This document shows, piece after piece, positions 49,081 through 60,999 of a stretch of 64,000 nt of DNA. A program made the translations under genes and the position numbers. The DNA is taken from contig JAPXFQ010000344.1 of NCBI GenBank assembly GCA_028564705.1, positions 2,981,001 to 3,045,000 of the forward strand, written 5' to 3'. Numbering within the stretch: position 1 is the stretch's first letter; each line of letters starts with the position of its first letter. The notes beneath the pieces were generated by a model. It made no database searches. It was given only the letters and a program-made list of their open reading frames with translations, and had not been told where the DNA came from. This stretch comes from Apricaphanius iberus (taxonomy: Eukaryota > Chordata > Actinopteri > Cyprinodontiformes > Aphaniidae).

Positions 49081-49800
49081 GTCAGGAGGAGTGATAGCTG
49101 CAAATCACTGACTACGTTTACAAGCTGTCCATATTCGGGTTATGAACAGCATAAAATAAGTTTTTCTACTCAAGAAGACCTAGATTTCTTGAGAATAGAA
49201 CATGCGCAGAACACAGGTCAATGTTCCTCTTGATGGGGGTATGCCGATACGCTTTTACATGACCAGATATTTAGTTAGTTAGAAAAGGGGTAACCCAGGG
49301 ATCATATTTGGGTTTTTGCCGATGTTTTAATGGCCGTGGATGACCAGGTTATTGTTAATATTCCAGTTTTTAATGAGTTATTGGCAAGGCAGTAGTGCGC
49401 CGCCTGGCATTATCTGACTTCATTTAGCCATGAATAGTTAGCGATATTCCCTTTTGAGTTCAGAACATCTCAGAGGTGCTGAGGTATTAACATCTGAGGT
49501 TTTTACAGGCTTTCAGAGCAACCAGTTCCAACTTACACTAACCTGGGATTTCAATGAGGTTGCACCCGCCGCCATTACAGCAGTAGTTTGCAGAAAAGGA
49601 GCCTGTTGAAGCTGAAGTTAGTCCAACTGGTCATTCGGTTGGTGCAATTGGAAACACACAAATGCGAACCATGTTGATGTCTACAGTAGCAATTTCTGTC
49701 TTCACAGCTGAGATGGAGCACGTGTAGTTGTATTCATAGACATTTATGCATATATTTATATAAATGTATGGTTATTTACATATAAATAATATAAACATAT
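49080..49800. other. Intergenic sequence, no recognised features
   Basis: No gene, terminal repeat or RNA motif was identified. Confidence 0.5.
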
Positions 49801-49804
49801 GCAG

Positions 49805-49880
49805 AGACACCCTGGGCTGGGGTATGAACCCACAACCTTCTTGCTGCAAGACAACAGTGCTACCAACTGTTCCACCATGC
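49805..49880 (-). mobile_element. tRNA-derived SINE head fragment
   Basis: On the minus strand it reads as a tRNA-like head with an A-box region (GTTGGTAGCACTG) and a B box GGTTCATACC at 49821-49830. It matches the head of the fuller copy at 61.0-61.3 kb. Confidence 0.6.
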
Positions 49881-49965
49881 CCACAACTTTTTCCTTCAAG
49901 TCAAATTGGGAATCTGTTAGATGACTTAGAATGTATATAAAGATACATTACTTAGCAGACTACAG

Positions 49966-50370
49966 TTAAGGGGCAAAATTATTCGTAACTCTTGCCCTTG
50001 GGTTTAAAGTAACCAACATGATTTTTTTTGACTGGTAGATTTTTCTATTAATGAAAAAGAGTATACATATTTGACATACCATTTTTTAATAAAATGTAAA
50101 CAAAGACAGAAAAATGCATTTTCTTCTCAAAATAAGTACTCCCTTTATATTTGTTGACTTAGAATATAATTTTATGGGATTTTTGTTGTTGTTTTATTTT
50201 ATGCAAGGCTTCTAGTGACGTTCTCTTTTCAAACAAAGCTTAAAATACTTTTACTTTTGCCTTTTATTTCAAGGGATGCCAAATCAGTAACAACCTCTTG
50301 GGTAGAAGAAAAAATATTTTGAAATTTGCTTGGGTGTGAATATTTTGGGCCAATTCTACATACACTGGAC
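49966..50370. mobile_element. Tc1-like miniature element
   Basis: The left end CAGTTAAGGGGCAAAATTATT is preceded by TA. The right end, read inversely, is CAGTGTATGTAGAATTGGCC followed by CAAAATATTCACACCC. The two share the AAAATTATTC/AAAATATTC core. The transposase is absent. Confidence 0.5.
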
Positions 50371-51751
50371 CCCAAATAAATGCACAAAAATGTATCAATA
50401 AAAGTAAAATAATTATGTTTAAAAAAAAATTTAAGCTTTGTGTTGTCATTTTTAATAACTGATCGGTTAATAAAAGCGTTTATTGACGTAGTTTTTTAAA
50501 ACCTTCCTTACTCTTTGAGTCACCTGATTTAAGCTGCAGTACTTCCGATTCCCCACTTGTCGGCAGTCAAGTAGTCTTAACCAGTGTCAGTGAGTTTGGA
50601 GTCCTCTCAAGTCACTAACACCCCCCCCCTACCTTTTTGTTATTTTTCACCTTGAGGTGTAAACGATTAAATGGAAACTGAAATTAAGTTTTTATTGAGG
50701 CAGTCAAAGTTGTATATGTTTTAAACCTATTTATTTTTTTCATATTTGCATAAAACTTCATGAGGGGGGTCATGGTGTTCTACTGACACAACATATTTTT
50801 TCAGTATATATTAGCCTACAGTCTACTTAATCTGAAAAGTGTGTGCAAGATTTTGGTATATGTAATTGACAACTAGAGTAAAAGAGAGAATCAAATTCAA
50901 GTGTCAGGAGTTTTTCTTTAACGCTTTTATGTGGACATTTCCAACGTTGTCAGCCTCTGTTAGACATAGACATCACCAGAACCCAAGGTGAGAAAACTTG
51001 TAGAAGCTTGACGAAGTTCTTCGGTTTCTCCTCTTTTTTCCCCGTCACATTGAGACAAGCGAGTCGTTCTCTTGCTGCAGGTTTTTTTTTTTTGATCTGC
51101 GACCGTGCATTCAACATGACGGAACCTGTTTTTGAATGCCGCTCCCGTTGTCAGAGCCCAGCCCTTTCTCTCGTTGAACTACAGTTCTGTGTCGTTGGGC
51201 GACCGTGTCTCTCGGGTACCATTCTGAAACTGGGTTAAAGGGCATAGCTTTGCAACTTTGAACGCTTGAGACGTTATGGGTGCGCTAATGAGCGCAACGT
51301 GGCACAGGACATTAGATCAGTTCTATGTCCACAGACCAATAACTTTACGTGCTCATTAAGGCGGTTTTAAGTAAGATCTTGTCACAACTTTAAGAAAAAG
51401 TGAGTGTGGGTCAACTGCCAACGTGTGAGCGTGCTGTGTGAGTGTCCGAGTTGTGGGAGAGGACAGTCTGATGCGTAATTTTCCCCGGTGCCCCGTTGCG
51501 CTCATTGGTGCATCTCTCCAACGTGTCACCAGTTTTGGTGGATTATCCCAGATATCTGCAGCATCAGGAGGGTGAGACGCCACTGTGCCCTTCCAGCTCA
51601 TTCCCTCACTGTGTTAAAGCTGCCATCAAGACACTCTGACAACTTTGGGTGGAAGAAGCACTCAGGAGAGAGGTTTCAAGAGATTTTAATTAACTTACTT
51701 TAATTACTTACTTACTTTATTAACTTACGTCAACTTACTTCGATCTCAAAA
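50371..51751 (+). promoter_or_regulatory. 5' flank and presumed 5' UTR of inhbe
   Basis: No transcription start can be fixed. Just before the start codon, 51686-51742 is built of repeated TTACTT/AACTTA units. A possible untranslated-exon donor, CCAAG|GTGAGA, lies at about 50990. The segment is richer in CpG from about 51000 to 51600 than the flanking DNA. No transposon was recognised in it. Confidence 0.3.
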
Positions 51752-54394
51752 ATGCCAATCTTTACTTCAAACTGGAGGATGATGCCGTCCTTTTCACTAA
51801 TTTCACTGCTTCTACTGACAACTTTGCTGCCGAAGGGGTTTTGGGTCAGCGGATCCCCAGCCTGCGCCTCCTGTGGCTTACCGGCGATGGAAAAAGACGC
51901 AGAACAGAGGCTGTTGATAGAGTTCGCCAAACAACAACTTTTGGACAAGCTGCACCTAAAAGAGAAACCAAATATCACTCAGACGGTGCCCAAAGTGGCG
52001 CTTCTCACTGCGCTGCGCAAGCTGCACTCGGGGCGCTTCAGACATGATGGTACCCTTGAACTAGAAAACAGTTTACCACACAAAGATCAAGGCTATGAAA
52101 TAGTGAGCTTTGCAGAAATAAGTAAGTTTTGCTTTCATTTTTCATATAGTAAAGCTGCATTGGCATGACTTTTAAACACTATGCAGACTGCTTGTTTTTT
52201 TGCTCAAGCTCCTGCGTAAAAGTGTGTGTATTTCATTGGTTAGCTTTCATCTATGATTCATTTTTTTACTTTTACTTTTTACTTATTCTTGTACTCACGA
52301 GAAAGGATGGAAATGGAAGTTCTTCTCAATGTTTACATTCAGACCCAAGGAAGTTAGATTATTCAGATGCAAAATTCTAATTTATTTGAATTCTTAAATT
52401 AGATAAACACCCCCCTTATCAGTTCTTGTTCTTTTAGAACTATTAAAACAGGTCTAAGACTGAGCAGTTATAAACGTGATTAGTCAGTTCAACGAAACTG
52501 AAACACCAGAGCTTTGGATTCCTGCAGTTAGCAGTGATAATGGCTCATCTTATAGATAATTGACTATCTATAAGGATGCTCGATAGCCAAACTAGTCCAG
52601 AAGGATATGTTTTACGTTTTTTTTTTTCAAAGATAAAAAACTCTCAGCATGCTACAGAAAGTATCTGCAAACAGAGTTAAAAAGCTCCTGCTGAATCAGT
52701 TCTTCATGCCAGAGTAAACAGTTGCAAATATATTATAAATGGGATTGAAATGGGATCGAAATGGGATGCTGCCTCCATCATGTTTTGTCATGGTGATGAT
52801 GCATTTAAGCTGATGTGTGAAAGTTAGTTTTCCTCCATGAATTTGTAAGAAGAAAAGTTTAATTCTGTCGAATTTGAGCACCTGCATTAGTGTTAACTTC
52901 CCTACATGACTTGTGGCAACCTGCAAACACGGCTTTGTATGGCTTTCTTTCAACATTGTTGTTACATGTGGGTCAAAGCTGTAGAGTGCATGACAAACAG
53001 ATGCCCTGCCAACAGATTCTCCCACCTGAGCTCATGAGATCTTCAGGTCCTACAGAGATATAATAGACTTCTTGGCAGTTTCTCTGGTTAAAGTTCTCCC
53101 TGTAAGGCCTGTCAGTTCATGTGGCGAGCGTGTTTTGGTGGACTTATAGTTGGGCCATACTCTTTCTGGTTTCATGTGATTGTGCACTGAACAGTGCTTT
53201 GTGAGATTTTCAAAGCTTGGAATGTTTGTTAGATGTGGTTTTAAAGGCAGCTTGACTCCACTGGGCTTCATTTATCATATTAAAAGGGGCTGAACTCACA
53301 ATGCTTTTCTGATTTTAATCAAGCGAAATGTGAAGCATGTATTTTTTCTCTTTTCTCCCCTAGAAAATCCAGTTAAAGTAATTAAAAGTTTCTAAATGAA
53401 CATTTGAAAAAAAAATCAAGGGGTTTAAATCTATTAATTAAGCACTGTATGGCTATTGATTAAGAGTTTATATCTTGTGGAAAAAATAACTTGACCTTTT
53501 TTTTAGATAAAGAGGACTTAATATATTTACTTTACAATCCTTTCAACACATTCCCTCTTGGCGTTTTCTGAAAATGTTTAAAATATTAACAGTGTTTGTC
53601 ATTGTTTCATAGATCATTCAGACAACGGTGACGAGGCAAGCCTTAGCCTTACCTTTCAGTTTCTGCAGGAACGTGGCAAGAGCATCCAGGTCCTTCAGTC
53701 CTCTCTGTGGATCTATACCAAATCCTCCGAGGATCCTAACCGGAATTCCCGCCTCCTTGCCAGGGTCTTCCTCTCAGCAGATGAAGGGACCTCAAGTTCT
53801 AATCGCACCCTGGTGATAGAAAAGATGCTGGAGGTTAAGGAAAGTAACTGGCACACCTTCCCCATCACCCGCACGCTGCAGACTTTCTTGGACGGAGGTC
53901 AGCGGCGACTCCGGCTCGAGGTCAGCTGCGAAGAGGGCGGAAGGAACCTCTGCACCTTTAATGGCTCAACTGACAAAGCGAACCAGCCTTTCATGGTGGC
54001 CCAGGTGCGTCTGCGAGATGACCACTCCAAGCACTCAATCAGAAAGCGTTCGCTGCGCTGTGGAGACGAGGTGACGGTGTGCTGCAAGAAAGACTTCTAC
54101 ATCAAGTTTAAGGACATCCAGTGGGATGAGTGGATCATTGCACCTGAAGGCTATCACATGAACTACTGCATGGGCCAGTGCCCCCAACATCTGGCTGGCT
54201 CCCCCGGGATAGCATCCTCATTCCACGCCACGGTCTTCAGCCAGCTTAAAGTCAATGGCATCAACACAGCCACCGCTTCGTGCTGCATTCCCACTGAGCG
54301 GCAGCCGCTGTCCATGGTCTACTTCAACTCTCAGCACAGTATCATCAAAACGGACGTCCCCGACATGATAGTGGAGTCCTGCGGATGCACATAA
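51752..54394 (+). CDS. inhbe: Inhibin/activin beta chain precursor of the INHBC/INHBE class (two exons: 51752-52121, 53613-54394)
   Basis: A secreted TGF-beta superfamily ligand subunit that dimerises through a cystine knot. Exon 1 ends at a GTAAGT donor and exon 2 starts after TTTCATAG. They join in phase 1 to give 383 residues, close to the usual INHBC/INHBE length of about 350. Residues 12-34 are a signal peptide (SLISLLLLTTLLP). SPACASCGLP at 35-44 is the conserved beta-chain N-terminus. The prodomain (about 45-269) has N-glycosylation sites at N74, N187 and N240 and the conserved SNWHTFPITRTLQTFL block at 201-216. Cleavage is expected after RKR269, though P4 is Ile instead of Arg. The 114-residue mature part has the nine activin cysteines (273, 280, 281, 309, 313, 347, 348, 380, 382). 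GQCPQHLAGSPGIASSFH and KTDVPDMIVESCGC resemble INHBE most closely. A second Met pair (10-11) is an alternative start. The neighbour r3hdm2 supports orthology. Confidence 0.93.
52122..53612 (+). other. inhbe: inhbe intron 1 (1491 nt)
   Basis: The donor AA|GTAAGT at 52122 and acceptor TTGTTTCATAG ending 53612 define it. The single intron inside the prodomain is the standard position for inhibin-beta genes. About 40 percent of it is a Tc1 relic. Confidence 0.88.
52690..53275 (-). pseudogene. Tc1-like transposase relic inside the inhbe intron
   Basis: The minus strand at 53050-53271 shows a degraded paired-like DNA-binding region (ENLTKHCSVHNHMKPERVWP, NYKSTKTRSPHELTGLTGRT, LTRETAKKSIISL). Further left, TMTKHDGGSI at about 52770-52800 recalls the VKHGGGSxMxWG block of Tc1 transposases. 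Frames are broken, and the orientation is opposite to inhbe. Confidence 0.65.
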
Positions 54395-57122
54395 ACAACA
54401 GTATTAAAGACACTCTGTAATATACGGTTTTTAAAAGACTGAAAACGTAGAAATTTGCTTGCTTTGGACAACTTAAAATAATATTAGTTTTTCACTCGCA
54501 GCTAAAATTGAACATGATGAATATATCCAAAGACACTTGATGCCTATATCAAAAAGTATGTTTTAATGCACTTTTTGAAAATGAATCAATTTCTAAGAAT
54601 AACTGTATTGAGAGTAATTGTCTTAAAGAATTTAAAAAGCAACAAGGTTTTTATCAGGGTTTACAGAAAATATTCTAGTGTGTATTTTATACAAAGAAAA
54701 TAAGATTTATTATTTGTGAAATTATGACATTGTAAAGAGAATATATGGATAAAGAAAAAATATGCATTACTGCAGGAACATTCATAGGGGCTAACCATTC
54801 TACTTTTAGCAAAAATTCGGAATATTTTTAAATTGTCAGTAAGATCTTTTTTTTTTTTTTTTACAAAAATGTTAGACCATTTATTTGGAAATTCTATGGA
54901 TATACCAGATTTACTTGTTTAAACTATAGATTTAATTCTATTATTTATAACCACTGTATTCATGTAAAAAGAAAACAAAAGGAGAATGAAATCTGAAATT
55001 CCAAAAAACATTGAGGCAAGACGATGTAATCCCGTTTTTTTATCTAATTTCATTGGATTTTTATATTCGGTTGTTTAGCTGATATTTGTTCATCTAATAA
55101 ATGTTGGGATTTACTGCTATTCAGGGCTCGGTCACAGGCTAACTAGTTAAGATTCCATATTCTTTTAATACAGGGATATATTTTTTAATTTCTATTTTTT
55201 TGCTTCGATCTTCACCTCTGTTCATCCTCTCAGGCCGTGATCAGACAGCTTCACTATTTTGTCGTGTTCTTTATATCCAGGCACTGGGGCATTATATGTT
55301 CACAAACTTCTTTTTTACATGCATTTTGAGACGTTGCAGGAATTTTGAACAGAAAAGTCCACCAAGTTAGTTGTGCCAGTTAAGAGGTACAGATCACAAT
55401 AAGTCAGGTCTATACCTGAGTCTTCTTAAATTTAAGGACTCCACACGACAAGGACCACTTTTAGGGTTTCTAAATGGACTACAAATGTGAAAATATAAAA
55501 TCACAGCACTGATCCATTCTTCTTTAAAAAAAAAGTTATTCCATAATTTTTGAAGAATTTTGCAGTCTTCAAAATCTAAATAACTACAGGGTACATATAA
55601 ATCTGACCCATCTTTCATTTTTGCTTTACAGCTAAATTTACTGCCCCATAAATAGTGTTGTAATTTTTATTCAAGATGCAGTAAAGGGATTGAAAAAATG
55701 AAAGACCCGATACTACTACATCAAAGCATGCTTTACAGTTATATTGACAGCTTACGATCAAAACTGGGGGTCAGAGCAGGTAAAATCTCGCTGAGCCCTG
55801 ACTGTGGGTAGCCTTCTTAGCATACATTTGAAGTATGTTTGATCAACATCTTCACCGTATTCTTTACACAAGCTTTACAGGCTGGGTGACTTCGACAGTT
55901 TATGAACCCAAGGTCATTTCTCGGCAGCATGAACAAACATTTAGCTATTGCCTCAGTGTCTGCTCATGTGAAGGTCTTCGAGGCAGGCGGGTCAGTGAGC
56001 ATGTGCTGATGCACGTTGGCATTTATAGCTTTCAAAGTCTAAAGTTTTCAGGGGTGATGTAAATTTAGTATCTGTCCAGCAATAGCTAATTGAGCAATAT
56101 CTGTTTGTTAATATATCTTTTGAGGTTTACAAATCTAGAATTTGCAATACTTTCTTTTTAGATCGATATTATTATGTTGGTTATTATACATCAAAACCCA
56201 CACTGGGGAAAATGATCACTATCTCAGCTAAAATGGTATAATTTAAAAAATGTACATGGTAAAATAGCTTTTTATGGTATCAGAGCCCAGAAAAAAAAAA
56301 AAGAGAGAAAAAAGAAAAAATATATATTTCTCTTGCCTTATTTTGCAATTCTCAAATGAGTAAATTGCAATGCTTACAGAGAAACTTCTCATGGAAATTT
56401 CAAGTCATCCATTCTACAAAAACTCAAGTTCTGCTTAATTTGTATGCCTATATACTTTTTTTAAATTAGATTTTGAAAATAATTTTTGGGAAGAGATTGC
56501 AAAGGCAAAACGCTTTTTCCCCAATATGCTACATTGATCAGAAACACTGGGACAACAATGTTTTACCACAAGATATCTCAGGAACACTTGGCATCTCTTT
56601 CTCTGTTGGCTCAAATCCCGACAACAAAACTTTTAAAATAGTCATCTTATCTCTTTTTATGTGGTACACATTTTCGAGTTTTTATTGTAACTTACCCTGT
56701 TTTTATCTGCAAATATATCCTCTCTCTGGGCTTATGATGGCATGTTAGTGCCACTGCTACAAAGCTAAAACAAGCACTTTATTACCCTTACTGTAGTTTT
56801 AATGCAGTCTTTGCTAGAGGGGTATTTTTTTACTGTACTTGCAGCTAAAGTGGGCATTACCTAAAGTGTAAACAGACCTACAGGGAGGGAATTTCAATCT
56901 GCTTCCTTTCATAACCTTTAGTTGTATTCAAACATATTATGTTGTACATAAACTTGCAGTTGATGTAATGGATGAAAACCGTTTTGTGTCTATTTAAATA
57001 TATAATCATTCTCTTTATTTTTGTACGATCTATTTTTTGCATTCAATTAACAACTTGTAATAGATTTTAAAATAAAAAAAATGAATTCATTTAATTTGAA
57101 TGTATGCCTATTTTAAATAAAA
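54395..57122 (+). other. inhbe: Probable 3' UTR of inhbe with several poly(A) signals
   Basis: AATAAA occurs at 55096-55101, 57071-57076 and 57116-57121. The region is very AT-rich, with several ATTTA motifs (for example near 54705, 54880 and 54945) typical of unstable cytokine-type mRNAs. Which signal is used cannot be told. No second gene was recognised within it. Confidence 0.45.
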
Positions 57123-58730
57123 CAGTGTGAACCAATCCAATGTGTTGCATTAATTATCTTTTTTTAAATCATAAGATCAGATCTAAAGGCTCAGGAAATG
57201 AACCACTGAGAAAAGAGAAATCTCGTGTTCTGAATATATAACTTCACATTCACAGTAAGCAAAGCTCATGCAGATTCATTGATATATTAAGCAAGTAAGC
57301 TATAGTAATAATTACTAAGATTTTTTAGTATACAAAGTTAGCAGAGTCCTACTTTTTGTGTATCAAGGAGACGCACGTGTCCTACAATCAAACTGATGCA
57401 GTTTCTAGGTTAAAGAGCATGTTTACTCATACAAACAGTAGAAGTGGCTTTATGGACCATCTATGTTTGATGAGTAAACAATTGTTCCATTCCCTTGGCA
57501 TGTAATCACTTTCACCTCATGCATTTAGAATATGGAGTGATTGTAATCTAAACCTGAGGCACTGTTATTGGAATGAATAGATAATTCATACAAGGAAGCA
57601 AGAAGACATTTTTACTTCGTTAAATTAATTAGCTAAAGCACCAAACTTATTAAATGTCAAAAGAAAAACAGTATTTGCACAGACATTATTACGCGAAATG
57701 TTAACAACTACAACATGGGACTATACTGAAATTCATTAGGTCATATTCATATTTTCCTTTCCCTGAAAATACATTTCTCAACTCTATCTATGAGGCCAAT
57801 AGCACAGTTATGTTACATCACCAAAATGGACTATAATCACTGTCTGAGGCAGCCTGGCACAAAAAAAATGTTTTTTTTAAAGCAAATAAGCTGTTTTTTT
57901 CCATATTTGATTTCAAATAAATGTCTAATCCCTGGTGTTAATAACTTAACTATTAAATGGCACAAATTTGGTCACACAATTGTGTAACATTTATTTGGAT
58001 AGCCACAGGTTTTGAGTGTTATCAACGCAAAAAAACACAAATTAACTCTAAGAAATTCTGGTAATTTAAGAAGCTGAATTCTACAGGTCGGAAGCTTTCA
58101 AACTAGCACATACATAACTGCAACAAAATTATGTTAAACATAGTATTGGCTCGGAAAAGGGATTCCAAATTTTTCTGATTTCTATTATGTAAGAAAATGC
58201 AAGCTATGTTTCATTTTTCTTTCACTTCACAACTATCCTCTACCTTTGCTGGTTTATAAGTTAAAATACCAATAAAATACATTGATGCTTGTAGTTATAA
58301 CCTAGAAAAATATGCAATTGGGGATAATAAGATTCATGCACTGCACGTTCTACTAATTTTGAACATTAGGTTTACACTGAAATCCTATCAGTACTTTAAA
58401 CAACATGTAGTTAGAGTCCTAGTGTTGATGTAGAATGTATAGATGCGATTTGCATGACATATATCAGAAGGAACCTGCTTCATGTGTTTGGTAAATAACT
58501 CCTAATCAAGATGTGACTGCAGATTTGGCTGGGACAGTGACTTCACTTTATAGGGAACCAGAAAATATGTCAGAAACAGATAAAACAAACATTATTATCA
58601 AATCTTCTTATAAATATTGTGTTGGAAATAATTATTTTAAAAAATGAAAGTGTGTAAGGGGTGGACAGTTAAAATGAAACCTGGTATTCTTGAGTGTCCA
58701 CCATAAGAATCGAAGCAAAACCTTACGACA
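57123..58730. other. Intergenic AT-rich sequence, no recognised features
   Basis: No exon similar to gli1, the next gene in the mammalian order, and no transposon end could be found here. Confidence 0.5.
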
Positions 58731-58735
58731 GATTA

Positions 58736-59395
58736 TTAGGGCCATTGTAAACTAAACAAAATATTTTGAAGTAAACTTTCACCCAAAAACTCAGAAATTC
58801 TGAGATTAAAGTCACATATTTTCCTGAAAAGAACTCAGAAATTCTCTGTCACAAAAGTAATAAAATTACGAGTTAAAAGACAGAAATTTTGAATTAATTT
58901 CAGATATTTTCTAAGACAAAAATCATGTAATTCTCTTATGCAGAAAGGAGAAAATTAGTGATAAAACAAGAAGAAATTTCTATGATTTAAAGCATTTTTT
59001 TTTTACAATTTTCTGACTTTACAATGTCAGAAACATCTTAGTTTAGATATCAAAAATGTATGCCTTTAATCATAGAAATTTTGTAGTTTTTCTTGCAAAT
59101 TTTCTTCTTTTCTACATCAGAGAATTACGCTTTTTTCCTAGAAATTATGTTAAATTAATCTCAAAATTTCTGTCTTTTAACTTGTAATCTTACGACTTTA
59201 GTGAGTTTTTTTTAATGGAAAATATTTGCAATTAATCTCTTGAATTCTGAGTTTTTACTTGTAGCTCCGCTACTTTTTGACATTAGAGAATTTCAGAGTT
59301 TCTTCTAGAAAATATGTGACTTTAATCTCAGTTAAAAAGTTTTTTAGGTGAAAATTTATTCCAAAATATGTTTATTTTGTTTACAAAGGCCCTAA
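58736..59395. mobile_element. 660-bp foldback (hairpin) element with TA target duplication
   Basis: The two halves are imperfect inverse copies over nearly their whole length. TTAGGGCCATTGTAAAC at the left mirrors GTTTACAAAGGCCCTAA at the right. GAGATTAAAGTCACATATTTT (58801-58821) and GTTAAAAGACAGAAATTTTG (58873-58892) each have an inverted partner in the right arm (about 59310-59330 and 59164-59184). TA flanks both ends (58734-58735, 59396-59397). The arms contain repeated CAGAAATTCTGAGATTAAAGTC-like units. Confidence 0.85.
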
Positions 59396-59515
59396 TACTC
59401 AGTCATAAAAACTAAACTAAACAATAGAAAAATAAAAAAACTCTAATGTACCTGAAAAAAAAAGTCTTCTCATTACTTTTTTATTGTTGAACCGTCAAAG
59501 CAGCAGCTTTTGAGA

Positions 59516-60215
59516 AGCAACTGGGGAGTTAGAAAACTGGGTGGGAATCTGTTACTGCTCTAAACTGGTTCCAGTCCTATCTCGAGGACAGGACGTACTT
59601 TGTCGAAATTGGCAATTGTGTCTCAGACAAATTTCCCATGATCTGTGTCAATCTTGGGACCACTTTTATTCAACTTGGACATGCTTCCATTGGGTCAGCT
59701 AATTAACAGCAATAATGTGTCTTACCATAACTATGCAGATGACGCTCAGATCTACGTGTCACTGACGGCAGGTGAACATGGGCCTATAGATACACTCTGT
59801 CACTGTATTGAACAGATCAGTGTGTGGATGCAAAAACACTTTCTCCAGTTAAACTCAGAAACTGAGATAATTGTTTTTGGCCCCAGGGACACAAAGAGAA
59901 AGTGTTATCATCAAAGCAATAACATCAACAGCTTTTTACCATCGGAAAAACATTGCTAAGATCAGAGGAGTAGTGTCGAAAAACCAGACTTAGAGAGACT
60001 TATCCATGTTGAGACTACTGTAATGACCTGCTCACTGGCCTCTCTAAACGAGCTGTTAGACAGCTGCAGTACATCCAGAACGCTGCTGCTTGAGTCCTGA
60101 CAAGAACCAGGAAATACGACCATATTAGTCCAGTGCTCCGGTCTCTACACTGGCTTCCTGTCGCTCAGAGAATAGAAGCTCTGCTTGTGTACAAGTCTTT
60201 TCATGGTTCAGACAG
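59516..60215 (+). mobile_element. L2-like LINE with reverse-transcriptase YADD block, inactivated
   Basis: Frames give ENWVGI.GTALNWFQSYLEDR-like sequence at 59525-59600, then SILGPLLFNLDMLPLGQLIN, HNYADDAQIYVSLTAGEHGP (the catalytic YADD) and ISVWMQKHFLQLN. Compared with the copy at 46.6-47.6 kb it has lost about 100 bp after the GPRDTKR segment and continues out of frame (about 59990-60215). Both ends are truncated. Confidence 0.82.
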
Positions 60216-60229
60216 AGACATACAGACAC

Positions 60230-60960
60230 ATACATAAAAAGCCTCCCTCTTAGGCACCACATTTACACCAGCACACTAAGACAACAAAGAGAGGACACTC
60301 TACACTCATTCATACACCCCATATACACTCTATACTCCCAGGTCCAGGGACTGATGTCCCAGCAAAGCAACCTGCCCCTGTTCCCAGGAGAAATTCCCCC
60401 TACCCTCCAGGAGGGAGACAAGCAGGCTGCCAAAATCTACGGTAGCAAGAGCAGCCAAATAGCCCCGGACCAGACAGCTTGTCATAGCTCCTGGAACCCA
60501 GCCCCTGATGGAAGGCAGCAAACAGGGGCGTGGAACGACCCCTGCTCGGATATGGTGTTGTTGCATGTTGTTCTATTGTGCAGTTAAAACAGAGGGGTGG
60601 GACATGGGAATGCTACCAGACACCCCCATCCCCGACCCAGGGCCCTCAGTATCTAAATGCAGTTAACCTCTGGGCACTGGCGCCAGAGGTAAGGCTCATT
60701 GAAGGGCCACACCTCTGGAGACAAAAAGTGTGCCCACAGCAATCTCCTTACATATGTGTGTCTCCTGAAAATTTTATAAGTGGGAGTGTCTAAGTTCAAG
60801 GATCAAGGCGGCCACCGGACCGCAAAGACGGAAATCCTTTCCCGCACCCTAATGACGTGCCCAATATTATTCTTTTTAAGGACTCTGTTTCTACACCGGC
60901 ATCATCCAAAACATACACACCTCATCCATAATAGTCTGGTATGGAAATTTAGACTTTGCA
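60230..60960. repeat. GC-rich segment of unknown nature, probably a dispersed repeat
   Basis: This stretch is clearly more GC-rich than its surroundings. It begins with CACTC/ACAC-rich simple sequence, followed by CCCAGGAGAAATTCCCCCTA and CTGGCGCCAGAGG (palindromic) motifs. Open frames on both strands (60330-60793) look like a composition effect. Its position between LINE and SINE copies suggests a mobile origin, but I cannot name a family. Confidence 0.4.
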
Positions 60961-60999
60961 CAGAAAAAAATTGAAGGTAAAATAGACCATCCATCCATT

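Noticed and set aside
60330..60793. Overlapping frames on both strands in the GC-rich block
   Set aside because: High GC lowers stop-codon frequency. No protein motif was found.
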